Assembly (NCBI GenBank): GCA_964565705.1
Contig: CAZMGD010000019.1
Coordinates: 1-50,946, forward strand
DNA length: 50,946 nucleotides
From: CAZMGD01 sp964565705
GTDB lineage: Bacteria > Actinomycetota > Acidimicrobiia > Acidimicrobiales > Ilumatobacteraceae
Direction: 5' to 3'
A model generated the notes under the pieces. That model had not been told where the DNA came from. It ran no database searches and was given only the letters and a program-made list of their open reading frames with translations. A program made the position numbers and the translations under genes. Of this stretch, positions 11,072 to 18,754 are shown one piece after another (position 1 is the first letter of the stretch; the number at the start of each line of letters is the position of its first letter).

Positions 11072-12274
11072 GTGACCGAGAACGCCGTCGCCAAGGAACT
11101 GGGCTACCGCCCGTTCGATTGCGACAACCACTACTACGAGGCGCTCGACGCGTTCACCCGCCACGTCGACCCCAAGATGCAGCCCCGCTGCGTGCAGTGG
11201 TGCGACATCGACGGTCGCAAGTACCACGTCGTCGGCGGCCGCGTGAGCCGAGCGGTGGTCAACGCCACGTTCGACCCCATCGCCAAGGCCGGGGCGATGA
11301 GCGAGTACTTCCGCGGCAACCCGAACGGCAAGAGCCCACTCGAGTTCCTGAAGGAGCGCGAGCGGATCCGCCCCGAGTACCGCGACCACGACGCCCGCGT
11401 CGACCGCCTCGACGAGTTCGGGCTCAGCGCGGTCTGGCTGTTCCCGACGCTCGGCATGCTCTACGAAGAGGCGCTGAAGCACGACCCGGTGGCGGTCACC
11501 ACGTTGTTCCGCGGCTTCAACCGCTGGTTGGCCGAGGACTGGGGCTTCGACTACCAGGGCCGCATCTTCACCGCCCCGTACCTCAGCTTCGCCGACCCGC
11601 AGTGGGCCGAGGAGGAGGTGGAGTGGATGATCGACAACGGTGCCCGCGTCATCGTCATGCGCCCGGCCGCGGCGTTCACCGCGCTCGGTGCGTCGTCGCC
11701 GTTCCACACCAAGTTCGACGGCGTGTGGGGCCGCATCAACGAGGCGGGAATCCCCGTCGTGATCCACGCCGGCGACAGCGGCAACTCCTCCAACGGCTAC
11801 GCCGTCGACGGGTTCTCCGCCAGCTTCAGCGGCGGCGGCTGGGCCCCGAGCATCAGCGGCTTCAAGATCGAGCGCGCCGCGTTCGAGTTCATGATCACGT
11901 CGGTGTTCGAGAAGCTGTTCGACCGCTTCCCGAACCTGCGCATGGCCTCGGTGGAGAACGGCTCGGACTTCCTGCCCGACCTGCTGCACAAGCTGCGGGC
12001 CACCACGAAGAAGATGCCGGGCTACTTCGCCGACGATCCGATCGCGACGTTCAAGCGCCACTGGTGGATCAACCCGTTCTGGGAGGACGACGTCAACGAG
12101 ATCGCCGAGATCATGGGTACCGACCGCGTGCTGTTCGGTTCGGATTGGCCCCACATCGAAGGCATGCCCGAGCCGCTGGACTACGTGCCGGAGCTCGCCA
12201 AGTTCGACGACGCCGAGCGCAAGCAGATCCTGCTCGACAACGTCATCGAGCTGAACACCCCCCGGCCGCTCTGA
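11072..12274 (+). CDS. Amidohydrolase-2 family protein (PF04909)
   Basis: The 400-residue protein is a TIM-barrel amidohydrolase of the ACMSD-like branch. An N-terminal DCDNHYYE supplies the D-x-H metal motif, HAGDSG supplies the mid-barrel His, and LFGSDWPHIEG near the C-terminus supplies the Asp and His typical of the family. The group includes decarboxylases and C-C hydrolases acting on aromatic or keto acids. Similar paralogues are common in actinobacterial catabolic clusters without a defined substrate. The start is GTG 11072, after a CAGGGGG leader. A second member of the family is at 29839. The gene is followed six bases later by an uncharacterised gene and is probably co-transcribed with it. 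Confidence 0.85.
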   Translation: MTENAVAKELGYRPFDCDNHYYEALDAFTRHVDPKMQPRCVQWCDIDGRKYHVVGGRVSRAVVNATFDPIAKAGAMSEYFRGNPNGKSPLEFLKERERIRPEYRDHDARVDRLDEFGLSAVWLFPTLGMLYEEALKHDPVAVTTLFRGFNRWLAEDWGFDYQGRIFTAPYLSFADPQWAEEEVEWMIDNGARVIVMRPAAAFTALGASSPFHTKFDGVWGRINEAGIPVVIHAGDSGNSSNGYAVDGFSASFSGGGWAPSISGFKIERAAFEFMITSVFEKLFDRFPNLRMASVENGSDFLPDLLHKLRATTKKMPGYFADDPIATFKRHWWINPFWEDDVNEIAEIMGTDRVLFGSDWPHIEGMPEPLDYVPELAKFDDAERKQILLDNVIELNTPRPL

Positions 12275-12280
12275 CGAGCC

Positions 12281-13075
12281 ATGAGTGATCTGGGCGCGCT
12301 CGTCGCCCTCGTCGCTGCGTTCGACACCGGACGAGCACCAGCGGCGGACCAGTTCCCGTTCTCCTACGTCGGCGCGGTCCGGCTCGAGCTGTGGGAGATG
12401 GGCGCGGACGCCCCGACCGGCGCGTGGACATCGTTCGAACCGTGGCTCGACCAGCTACGTCGCCGCGGCGTGACGTCGTTGCGCGCTGCCGTCCCGGGCG
12501 TCAACGACGACGGCCCGCTGCCCGACAGGGCCAACTTCGGCATGGCCAACGGCAGCGAGTCGTGGCTGCTCGCATCCGGGACCCGCCAGGAGCGATGGCG
12601 CACGCTCTGGCGAGTCGGTGGGCCTGACCGACCGGAGCAGCGGATCTGGGAGGTGCTCGTCCAGGGCGTCCTGGCACCGACGGGCATGGAGGACGTCGAG
12701 TTACCGCTGCCGACCCCCGAGCCGATCGCCACCGGCAACCTCGTCGGCGCGATCGGCGCCGCGGTGGACCTCGGCGGACGCGCCGGCCTCGACACGTCGG
12801 AGCTGCGCCGGGCACTGGAGATCGCCACGGCGCCGCCCGAGCCGGTGCCAACAGCAGCGGCGTACCAGGGCGCCTGGCTGCCCGACGGGTGGAAGTCGGC
12901 GTCGGTGCGCCGCCTGATCCGGGCCGCGTTCGCCGCGAACGTGTTCCGTGGCATGGGCAGCTGGAACGACGTCCGGCCGCCTGATCCTGCGCAGGCGGCC
13001 GAGTACGAGGCGGTCTCCGACCGCCTGTTCCGGGCGATGCTCGACGGCGTGGTGGCCGGTCTGAACGGCGCGTAG
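12281..13075 (+). CDS. Uncharacterised protein, 264 residues
   Basis: I do not recognise this protein. It begins six bases after the amidohydrolase stop and has the GC and codon pattern of a real gene. It is soluble, with no signal peptide or membrane span. Tryptophan-rich patches occur in the first two-thirds (TSFEPWLDQL, SESWLLASG, RWRTLWRVGG), followed by a Pro/Glu-rich connector and an Ala-rich helical C-terminus ending with LFRAMLDGVVAGLNGA. No metal-binding or nucleotide-binding motif stands out. Its position suggests a role linked to the preceding amidohydrolase, for example as a partner or accessory subunit, but this is only context. Confidence 0.65.
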   Translation: MSDLGALVALVAAFDTGRAPAADQFPFSYVGAVRLELWEMGADAPTGAWTSFEPWLDQLRRRGVTSLRAAVPGVNDDGPLPDRANFGMANGSESWLLASGTRQERWRTLWRVGGPDRPEQRIWEVLVQGVLAPTGMEDVELPLPTPEPIATGNLVGAIGAAVDLGGRAGLDTSELRRALEIATAPPEPVPTAAAYQGAWLPDGWKSASVRRLIRAAFAANVFRGMGSWNDVRPPDPAQAAEYEAVSDRLFRAMLDGVVAGLNGA

Positions 13076-13147
13076 CGTCAGCGCTCGGGCTGCTCGGGAA
13101 CGAAGTCGGGCGGCCGCCCGTCAGGTCATCCTCGTGGAGATGGATGC

Positions 13148-13345
13148 GTGCAGGACGCGTTCGTCGGCCTGCAGCACCACGCGTCGCGCGTGGAGCAGCC
13201 GCTGGGTTACCTGCAGCGAGCGGTCGTCAACCGGGCGATCTCCGTGCTGCGCCTCACCGACCAGCCCGGATTCGACGCGGCGACCGCCGACGCGGCTGCG
13301 GCCTTCCTGTCGCCGGTCGAGGAGGAGCAGGCGAAGCAGGGCTGA
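13148..13345 (+). pseudogene. Fragment of an ECF sigma factor (region 2)
   Basis: The first 35 residues of this frame, including VQDAFVGLQ and QPLGYLQRAVVNRA, match the end of region 2 of SigE-type ECF sigma factors (VQEAFVRL...PAAYLRTAVVNR). Nothing upstream encodes the start of region 2, and downstream the frame turns into unrelated sequence and stops after about 65 codons without region 4. It is therefore a relic, or at most a small ORF derived from one. No anti-sigma gene is next to it. The residues seen are conserved enough to suggest fairly recent loss. Confidence 0.6.
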
Positions 13346-13363
13346 CCGAACCGGCGGAGCGCG

Positions 13364-13369
13364 TAGCGT
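13364..13369 (+). promoter_or_regulatory. TAGCGT -10 hexamer
   Basis: TAGCGT ends eight bases before ATG 13378 with no ribosome-binding site between, matching the leaderless pattern elsewhere in the window. Confidence 0.4.
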
Positions 13370-13377
13370 CGCCCGGC

Positions 13378-13842
13378 ATGACACCGACCGACCTGGAGCA
13401 CCTCCGCCGCTGCATCGAGCTGGCCCGCGAGGCACGGGATCGTGGTGACGAGCCGTTCGGATCGATCCTCGTCGGCGGCGACGGCACCGTGCTCGCCGAG
13501 CGATCGAACCGGGTGCACACGGACCACGACGTGACCGCCCATCCCGAGCATTGGCTCGCGTCGTGGGCATCGCGCCACCTCACGCCGGAACAGTGCGTGG
13601 CGGCGACCATGTACACGAGTGGCGAGCACTGCGCGATGTGCTCCGCCGCCCACTTCTGGGCCGGCATCGGCCGGCTCGTGTTCGTCGTGGCCGGCGAGCA
13701 GCTCGGCGCCAGGCGAGGCCCGAGCTGGCCCACGCTGACGTTGTCCAGCCGTGAGGTCTTCGCCCGCGGCAACCGCGACATCGTCGTCGTCGGGCCCGCC
13801 GACGACGACGAGCTGGTGGCCGAGGTGCTCGCCTTGTTCTGA
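13378..13842 (+). CDS. Zinc-dependent nucleoside/cytidine deaminase-family protein
   Basis: The 154-residue protein has the CMP/dCMP deaminase fold. H55-P-E57 is the HxE motif, with Glu as proton shuttle. C85 and C88 in SGEHCAMCSAA form the PCxxC-type zinc site, with the usual Pro replaced by His. Relatives include guanine deaminase, tRNA adenosine deaminase and a large group of nucleoside deaminases with undefined targets. The length and the C-terminal SREVFARGNRDIVVVGP pattern fit the guanine-deaminase or general nucleoside-deaminase subgroup more than TadA. The molybdenum hydroxylases upstream make a purine role attractive, though it is a separate transcription unit. Confidence 0.85.
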   Translation: MTPTDLEHLRRCIELAREARDRGDEPFGSILVGGDGTVLAERSNRVHTDHDVTAHPEHWLASWASRHLTPEQCVAATMYTSGEHCAMCSAAHFWAGIGRLVFVVAGEQLGARRGPSWPTLTLSSREVFARGNRDIVVVGPADDDELVAEVLALF

Positions 13843-13883
13843 CCGGTCGCACCCTCCGACCAGCGGTCTGCCGCCCCTTATGT

Positions 13884-13889
13884 TACAGT
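13884..13889 (+). promoter_or_regulatory. TACAGT -10 hexamer upstream of TetR gene
   Basis: TACAGT lies ten bases before ATG 13900 in an AT-rich segment, and TTAC...GTAA arms flank it. The start codon has no Shine-Dalgarno sequence, so a leaderless or very short-leader mRNA is likely. Autoregulation by the TetR protein is plausible. Confidence 0.4.
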
Positions 13890-13899
13890 ATCGCACGTA

Positions 13900-14532
13900 A
13901 TGAATTCTCTCCGCGGCCGCCCGCGCGATCCCGCGATCGATCGCGCAGTGCTTGCGGCGACCCTCGACCTCCTCGAGCACGTGGGATTCGCCGGCACGAC
14001 GGTGCAGGCGGTCGCACGGCGCGCAGGGGTCGGGGTCCCCGCCATCTACCGCCGGTGGCGCAACCGGGTCGAGTTGATCGAGTCGGCGGTCTTCCGCTCC
14101 TTCGAGGACACCGCCGTCGACCCGTCGGGCGACCTGGCCCGAGACGTGCAGCACTTCGTCGACCTCTACAGCGCACGGTTCGCATCTCCGGCGGCGCGCA
14201 CCGCGGTGCCGGCCCTGCTGAGCATCTACCAGTCCGAGCCGGCCCAGCACCGGAGCGTGTCGGGGCGCGTCGGCGCCGCGGTCCGCGCGAGCTTCCACCG
14301 GGCGCTGCGAGCCGCCGCTCCCGAACTGGTCGACCCGGGCGTGGACCCCGACGACGTCCTCGACATGTTGATCGGATCGGTGCTGTACCGGGTGTTCCTC
14401 CGCCCGTTCACCGGGCGTGCCGACCGGGACGATCACACCGCCGACCTGGTGCTGCGCGCCCTGCATCCCACGACCTGCCGCCACGGCGACGCACGATCAC
14501 GAAGGAGCCACGATGTCCGAATCGACCACTGA
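13900..14532 (+). CDS. TetR/AcrR-family transcriptional regulator
   Basis: The 210-residue protein has an N-terminal TetR helix-turn-helix at about residues 15-60 (VQAVARRAGVGVPAIYRRWRNR), recognisable by the TT-VxxVAxRAGVxxxxIYRRW pattern. The C-terminal effector domain is helical with TetR_C features. The subgroup resembles repressors of lipid or xenobiotic catabolism operons. It starts the run that continues with a small ORF, an LLM oxidoreductase, epoxide hydrolase, enoyl-CoA hydratase and SDR, and may control that run. The last about 20 bases overlap the small gene at 14513. The C-terminal tail (CRHGDARSRRSHDVRIDH) looks like readthrough into the next gene's ribosome-binding region, so the functional domain ends earlier. 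Confidence 0.88.
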   Translation: MNSLRGRPRDPAIDRAVLAATLDLLEHVGFAGTTVQAVARRAGVGVPAIYRRWRNRVELIESAVFRSFEDTAVDPSGDLARDVQHFVDLYSARFASPAARTAVPALLSIYQSEPAQHRSVSGRVGAAVRASFHRALRAAAPELVDPGVDPDDVLDMLIGSVLYRVFLRPFTGRADRDDHTADLVLRALHPTTCRHGDARSRRSHDVRIDH

Positions 14533-14764
14533 GGAGCGCAGGGAACGGGGCCGCAGTGCCATGCTCGCCGAGCACGGGGTGCTCGCAGGTGCCACACCGG
14601 CCACGGTGATCGCGATCCATTCGACGATCCACCTGGAGACGCTGGAGGCCGTGGCCGCGGACGCGGCGCAACAGTCCGTCGTCGGTGTCGAACTGCCGAT
14701 GACGCGGGTGGCCCACGACGAGATGCCCGACGTGTGGGGCGTGCAACACATCGCGGGTGGGTGA
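14513..14764 (+). CDS. Small uncharacterised protein, 83 residues
   Basis: An ATG at 14513 is preceded by a clear ribosome-binding site, GAAGGAG at 14501-14507, and overlaps the end of the TetR gene by 20 bases. The product has a charged N-terminus (ESTTEERRERGRSAM) and then a compact region containing TVIAIHSTIHLETLEA and a C-terminal HDEMPDVWGVQHIAGG. I see no known domain, signal peptide or membrane span. Several His residues could bind metal. Translational coupling to the regulator suggests it belongs to the same operon. It could also be a decayed remnant of a longer enzyme; the good ribosome-binding site argues for expression. Confidence 0.5.
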   Translation: MSESTTEERRERGRSAMLAEHGVLAGATPATVIAIHSTIHLETLEAVAADAAQQSVVGVELPMTRVAHDEMPDVWGVQHIAGG

Positions 14765-14786
14765 CGCCGGGGCGGCGTCGGCCAAG

Positions 14787-15773
14787 ATGTCAGGCGTGTA
14801 CCTGCTCCGTTTCGACATGCGCTCGCCCGACCCGACGCTGCCGCTCACCGATCTCTACCGCACGGCGATCGAGATGGCCGAGTGGGGCGAGCAGCACGGG
14901 TGCATCTCGACGATGGTGTGCGAGCACCACAGCTCGCCCGACGGGTACATCCCGTCACCCCTGGTGCTCGCGGCCGCGATCGCCGCCCGCACCACGACGC
15001 TGCCGATTCTCGTCGGCGCGCTGCTCGTCAACTTCTACGACCCGATCAAGCTCGCCGAGGACATGGCGGTGCTCGACATCGTCAGCAACGGGCGGGTGTC
15101 CTACGTGATCGGCCTCGGCTACCGGCCCGAGGAGTACGCGATGTTCGGTGTCGAGATGTCCACCCGCGGCAAGGTGATGGACCAGAAGCTCGACGCCCTG
15201 CGCCGCGCGCTCACCGGCGAGCGCTTCGTCTATGAGGGCCGCCAGGTGCACGTGACGCCGAGCCCGGTCACGCCCGGCGGCCCGAAGCTGTCCTACGGCG
15301 GTCACAGCCTGGCCGCCGCCCGCCGGGCCGGGCGCCTGGGCCTCGACTTCTTCGCTGAGGGTGGCACCCAGGAGTTGGTCGACACGTACCGGTCGGCCGC
15401 CGCTGACGCCGGCGTCGAACCCGGGTTCGCCTATGTGCCGACGACGCACTCCGGGACGAGCGTGTTCGTCGCCGAGGACGTCGACCGGGCCTGGACCGAG
15501 CTCGGCCCGCACCTGCTGCACGACGCCCAGATGTACGACGAGTGGATGGTGCCCGACGCCAACTCGGCCAGCCGCAGCAGCGCAGCCACCGTCGACGCCC
15601 TGCGCGCCGAGCGCGGCGCCTACCGGATCCTGACCCCCGACGAGGCGGCCGAGCAGGTGCGCGGTGGCAGCGTGCTCAGCATGCAGCCGCTCTGCGGCGG
15701 CGTCCCGCCCGAGCTCGCCTGGCAGAGCGTGCGCCTCGCCGGCACCGACGTCCAGTCCCGCCTCGCGCTCTGA
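14787..15773 (+). CDS. LLM-class flavin-dependent oxidoreductase
   Basis: The protein is about 328 residues from ATG 14787. A GTG at 14757 would add ten residues, but the family resemblance begins at YLLRFDMRSP. LLM-barrel features include STMVCEHHSSPDGYIPSPL, LPILVGALLVNFYDPIKLAEDMAVLD (seen here as PILVGALLVNFYDP), GRVSYVIGLGYRPEEY and KLSYGGHSLAAARRAGR. The EHH motif and the GRV...GLGYRP segment are typical of FMN- or F420-dependent luciferase-like monooxygenases and alkanal-type enzymes. It lies at the head of a four-gene run with epoxide hydrolase, enoyl-CoA hydratase and SDR. LLM proteins are frequent near steroid and terpenoid genes in actinobacteria. The substrate is not determinable. 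Confidence 0.85.
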   Translation: MSGVYLLRFDMRSPDPTLPLTDLYRTAIEMAEWGEQHGCISTMVCEHHSSPDGYIPSPLVLAAAIAARTTTLPILVGALLVNFYDPIKLAEDMAVLDIVSNGRVSYVIGLGYRPEEYAMFGVEMSTRGKVMDQKLDALRRALTGERFVYEGRQVHVTPSPVTPGGPKLSYGGHSLAAARRAGRLGLDFFAEGGTQELVDTYRSAAADAGVEPGFAYVPTTHSGTSVFVAEDVDRAWTELGPHLLHDAQMYDEWMVPDANSASRSSAATVDALRAERGAYRILTPDEAAEQVRGGSVLSMQPLCGGVPPELAWQSVRLAGTDVQSRLAL

Positions 15774-15794
15774 ACCGTGCCAATGTGCGAACCC

Positions 15795-16961
15795 ATGGGG
15801 ATGGAGATCACGCCGTTCACCGTCGACGTGCCCGACGCAGTGCTCGACGACCTGCGCGAGAGGTTGCGGCGCACGCGCTGGCCCGACCAGATCCCCGGCA
15901 CCGGCTGGGACTACGGCACCGCGCTGGCGCCGCTGCAGCGCGTCTGCGAGTACTGGCTCGACGGCTACGACTGGCGGGCGGCCGAGGCGGCGCTCAACCG
16001 GTGGCCGCAGTTCACCACGACGATCGACCCCGACGGCGGCGGCGACATCCACCTCCACGTCCTGCACGCCCGCTCGCCCGAGCCCGACGCACTGCCCCTG
16101 ATCATGACCCACGGGTGGCCGGGATCGATCGTCGAGTTCCAGGACGTCATCGGACCCCTCAGCGACCCGGCCGCACACGGAGGCGACCCGCGCGACGCGT
16201 TCCACGTCGTCGCTCCCTCCCTGCCCGGCTACGCGTTCTCGGGGCCGACGACGCGCACCGGCGTCGACATCCGCGTCGCGGCCCAGGCCAACGCGGCGCT
16301 GATGGCCGGGCTCGGTTACGACCGCTACGTTGCCCAGGGCGGCGACTGGGGCTCGATGGCCACCCAGCAGACCGCACTCGCCGATCCCGACCACTGCGTC
16401 GCGATCCACCTCAACATGGTGATCGCCAGCCCGCCCGACCCGGACAACCCGACCGAGGGTGTCACGGCCGCGGAGCTGGGCAACCTGGCGTCGATGGGCG
16501 AGTTCGTCGCCAACGAGACCGGCTACCAGCAGATCCAGGGCACCAAGCCCCAGACGCTCGCCTACGGGCTGACCGACTCCCCCGCTGGTCTCGCCGGCTG
16601 GATCCTCGAGAAGTTCCGCACGTGGAGCGACTGCGACGGCGACCCGTTCAGCATCTTCACGATGGACGAGCTGCTGACCAACATCACCGTGTACTGGGTG
16701 ACCGGCACGATCAACTCCAGCACCCGCATGTACTACGAGTCGATGAAGTCCCGGCGCTTCGGCGCTGGCGACCGCGTGCAGCAGCCCGTCGGGGTCGCCA
16801 ACTTCCCGAAGGAGCTGTACCGGCCGCCGCGGGTGTGGGCCGAGTCGCGCTACAACATCGCCCGCTGGTCCGTGTTCGACCGGGGCGGTCACTTCGCCGT
16901 GATGGAGCAGCCAGAGATCATGATCGACGAGATCCGAGAGTTCTTCAGGGGGTACCGCTGA
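15795..16961 (+). CDS. Epoxide hydrolase family protein (EHN domain plus alpha/beta hydrolase)
   Basis: The protein is about 388 residues. The N-terminal EHN domain is clear (ITPFTVDVPDAVLDDLRERL, then RTRWPD and the WDYGT motif). The alpha/beta-hydrolase core follows with the oxyanion HGWPGS, the nucleophile Asp in GGDWGS, and the catalytic His in FDRGGHFAVMEQP. These match microsomal-type epoxide hydrolases and the bacterial juvenile-hormone-epoxide-hydrolase-like group. They open epoxides to diols by a covalent ester intermediate. The starts at 15777 (GTG), 15783, 15795 and 15801 are all in frame; the domain begins at MEITPF, so 15795 or 15801 is favoured. The stop overlaps the next start by one base. 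Confidence 0.87.
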   Translation: MGMEITPFTVDVPDAVLDDLRERLRRTRWPDQIPGTGWDYGTALAPLQRVCEYWLDGYDWRAAEAALNRWPQFTTTIDPDGGGDIHLHVLHARSPEPDALPLIMTHGWPGSIVEFQDVIGPLSDPAAHGGDPRDAFHVVAPSLPGYAFSGPTTRTGVDIRVAAQANAALMAGLGYDRYVAQGGDWGSMATQQTALADPDHCVAIHLNMVIASPPDPDNPTEGVTAAELGNLASMGEFVANETGYQQIQGTKPQTLAYGLTDSPAGLAGWILEKFRTWSDCDGDPFSIFTMDELLTNITVYWVTGTINSSTRMYYESMKSRRFGAGDRVQQPVGVANFPKELYRPPRVWAESRYNIARWSVFDRGGHFAVMEQPEIMIDEIREFFRGYR

Positions 16962-17743
16962 TGCCAGGACAGGTCCGACTCGAGTACGACGGCCAGGTCG
17001 CGGTGCTCGTCAACGACAACCCGGAGAAGCACAACGCGTTCGACGATCCGATGGATCTGCAGCTGTTCGCCGCGCTCGCCGAGATCAAGGCCAACAAGGA
17101 CGTGCGCGCCGTCGTCTGGCGTGGCGAGGGCAAGTCGTGGTCGTCGGGTCGCGACGTGGGCTCGATCGGCACGGACGCTGACACGTCGGTGACCCACCAC
17201 GAGCTGATGCAGCGTGGCCACGCCGGCGTGCTGCCGATCTTCGAGATCGAGGCACCGATCATCGTCGCCATCCACGGCTGGGCGATCGGTGGCTCCTTCC
17301 AGCGGGCGCTCTTGTGCGACGTCCGCATCGCCGCCGAGGGCAGCCGCTTCATGCTCCCCGAGGTCGGCCACGGCGTCATCCCCGACACCGGCGGTGTCGC
17401 CCGCCTGTTCCAGATGTGCGGCCACGGCGTCGTCAGCGACATGGTGCTGACCGGCCGGCCGATGCTCGCCGAGGAGGCGCTCGGCCACGGGGTCGTCTCT
17501 CGGATCGTGCCCGCCGACCAGCTGGTCGACACCGCGATGGAGATGGCCAACAAGGTCGCCGCCGCCCCCGCAGTCGCGATCAAGATGGCCCGCCGCGTGA
17601 TCCGCCACCTGTCCGAGCACGAGGTGCGCACGTCGATGGCCGACGAGATGATCTTCCAGACCTTCTTGAACAAGAGTGACGACTTCGCCGAGTTCAAGGC
17701 CGCCCGCGCCGAAGGCCGCACCCCCCACTACCGAGGCAGCTGA
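16961..17743 (+). CDS. Enoyl-CoA hydratase/isomerase family protein
   Basis: The 260-residue protein is a crotonase. NDNPEKHNAF, the SSGRDVGSI oxyanion loop and AIHGWAIGGSFQRALLCD mark the fold, and LPEVGHGVIPDTGG carries the second acidic position. In classical hydratases two Glu residues act; here the first, in the GGGCE position, is Gln (GGSFQ), while the Glu of LPEVG is kept. The enzyme may therefore be an isomerase, a thioesterase-like or a C-C-cleaving crotonase rather than a standard hydratase. It starts within the stop of the epoxide hydrolase gene and is followed one base later by the SDR, so the three form a tight operon. Confidence 0.85.
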   Translation: MPGQVRLEYDGQVAVLVNDNPEKHNAFDDPMDLQLFAALAEIKANKDVRAVVWRGEGKSWSSGRDVGSIGTDADTSVTHHELMQRGHAGVLPIFEIEAPIIVAIHGWAIGGSFQRALLCDVRIAAEGSRFMLPEVGHGVIPDTGGVARLFQMCGHGVVSDMVLTGRPMLAEEALGHGVVSRIVPADQLVDTAMEMANKVAAAPAVAIKMARRVIRHLSEHEVRTSMADEMIFQTFLNKSDDFAEFKAARAEGRTPHYRGS

Positions 17744-17744
17744 G

Positions 17745-18646
17745 ATGAGTGACACCGTGAACGAGTTCCCCGGCCTGCCCGAGCCGCCGCCGATCGGCAC
17801 GACCGCCTTGCCGGCTGGCACCTACGACGGCGAGACCGTGATCGTCACCGGCGCCGGCACCGGCCTCGGCAAGGCGATCGCATCCGAGTTCGCCCGCCTC
17901 GGGGCCACGATCGTCGTGCTCAGCCGCAAGCCCGAGCACCTCGAGTCCGCCGCCACCGACATCGGCGCACTCACCGAGGTGCTGACCGTGCCGTGCGACA
18001 TCCGCGAGCCCGATCAGATCGCCGCCGCGATCGACGCCGCCGAGGAACGGTTCGGGTTGCCCCGCGTGCTCGTCAACAACGCGGCGGCCAACTTCCCGGT
18101 TCCCGCCGAGGACATGTCGCCCAACGCCTGGCGCACCGTCGTCGACATCACGCTCAACGGCACGTTCTTCATGTCGCGCGAGTTCGCCCGCCGCCACCTC
18201 GCCGCCGGCACGCCCGCGTCGATCGTCGACATCGGCGCCACGTACGCGTGGACCGGCGGGCCCGGCTTCGCCCACTCCGCCGCGGCCAAGGCCGGCGTGA
18301 AGAACATGGTGGAGACACTCGCCGTCGAATGGGGGCCCTACGGCATCCAGGTCAACGGGCTCGTACCGGGTCTGTTCCCGCACGAGGACANNNNNNNNNN
18401 ATGACCGCCGACATCAAAGGCAACCTGGCCCGCACCGACGACAAGGACATCTGCCAGCCGGCGATGCGCGTCGGGCGCCTGCGCGAGCTCGGCTGGGCGG
18501 CGACGTTCCTCGCCTCGCCCTACGCCCAGTTCATCTCCGGTCACACGCTGGTGGTCGACGGCGCCAACTGGCAGCGCCGCAACCTCACCCGTGAACCCGT
18601 GGTGACCGTCCGCCAGCAGATGGGCAAACCGCCCTTCGCGCTCTGA
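17745..18646 (+). CDS. SDR-family oxidoreductase (2,4-dienoyl-CoA-reductase-like), split by an assembly gap
   Basis: The N-terminal part has the Rossmann motif VTGAGTGLGKAIA and VLVNNAAANF; the C-terminal part after the gap has SGHTLVVDGANWQR, the standard SDR end. The layout and the insert after the GLFP motif resemble 2,4-dienoyl-CoA reductases. The canonical YxxxK is altered: the segment reads FAHSAAAKAGVKNM, so the usual Tyr is Ser and the Lys is kept, as in DECR-type enzymes. A 10-N run at 18391-18400 breaks the frame. The sequence before it ends in gac-a and that after begins atg, so removing the Ns and one shared base gives an uninterrupted HEDMTADIKG. The gene is therefore intact; the frame break is an artefact. 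Confidence 0.85.
18391..18400. other. Assembly gap (10 N) inside the SDR gene
   Basis: Ten Ns interrupt the SDR frame. The flanks can be joined in frame by overlapping one base, so the real gap length is probably zero or slightly negative. Confidence 0.75.
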
Positions 18647-18666
18647 CGGCGCGGTCAGGCGCAGAC

Positions 18667-18690
18667 GCGAGCGAAGCGAGCCAGCAGCAC
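18667..18690. repeat. GCGAGCGMAGCGAGCCAGC-type intergenic repeat
   Basis: The sequence GCGAGCGAAGCGAGCCAGC followed by AGCAC lies 20 bases after the SDR stop. Near copies occur at 45062-45145 after another gene. GAAGCGA here can also pair with TCGCTTC about 14 bases later, giving a weak stem that could help termination. Confidence 0.45.
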
Positions 18691-18699
18691 ACTTCGCTT

Positions 18700-18733
18700 C
18701 TTGACCCGGGGGTCAAGTACTTTGACCGGGTCC
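18700..18733. promoter_or_regulatory. Overlapping inverted repeats before the ltp4/ltp3 operon
   Basis: CTTGACCC-GG-GGGTCAAG at 18700-18717 is a perfect 8-2-8 palindrome. Its right arm also pairs with a following TTGACC (GGTCAA-GTACT-TTGACC), so three TTGACC/GGTCAA half-sites alternate. TACTTT at 18718-18723 could be the -10. The ribosome-binding site CGGAGG follows at about 18745. A dimeric repressor site is the simplest reading. Confidence 0.55.
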
Positions 18734-18754
18734 CACAAGCAAACCGGAGGCGTG

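Noticed and set aside
16961..17743. EchA19 orthologue, which would match the mycobacterial CYP142 neighbourhood
   Set aside because: The sequence does not resemble EchA19 as I recall it beyond general crotonase motifs.
17745..18646. SDR gene read as a frameshifted pseudogene
   Set aside because: The frame change coincides with a 10-N gap, and the flanks join in frame when one base is shared.
18675..18705. Rho-independent terminator after the SDR gene
   Set aside because: The stem is only seven base pairs with a 14-nt loop and no T run.
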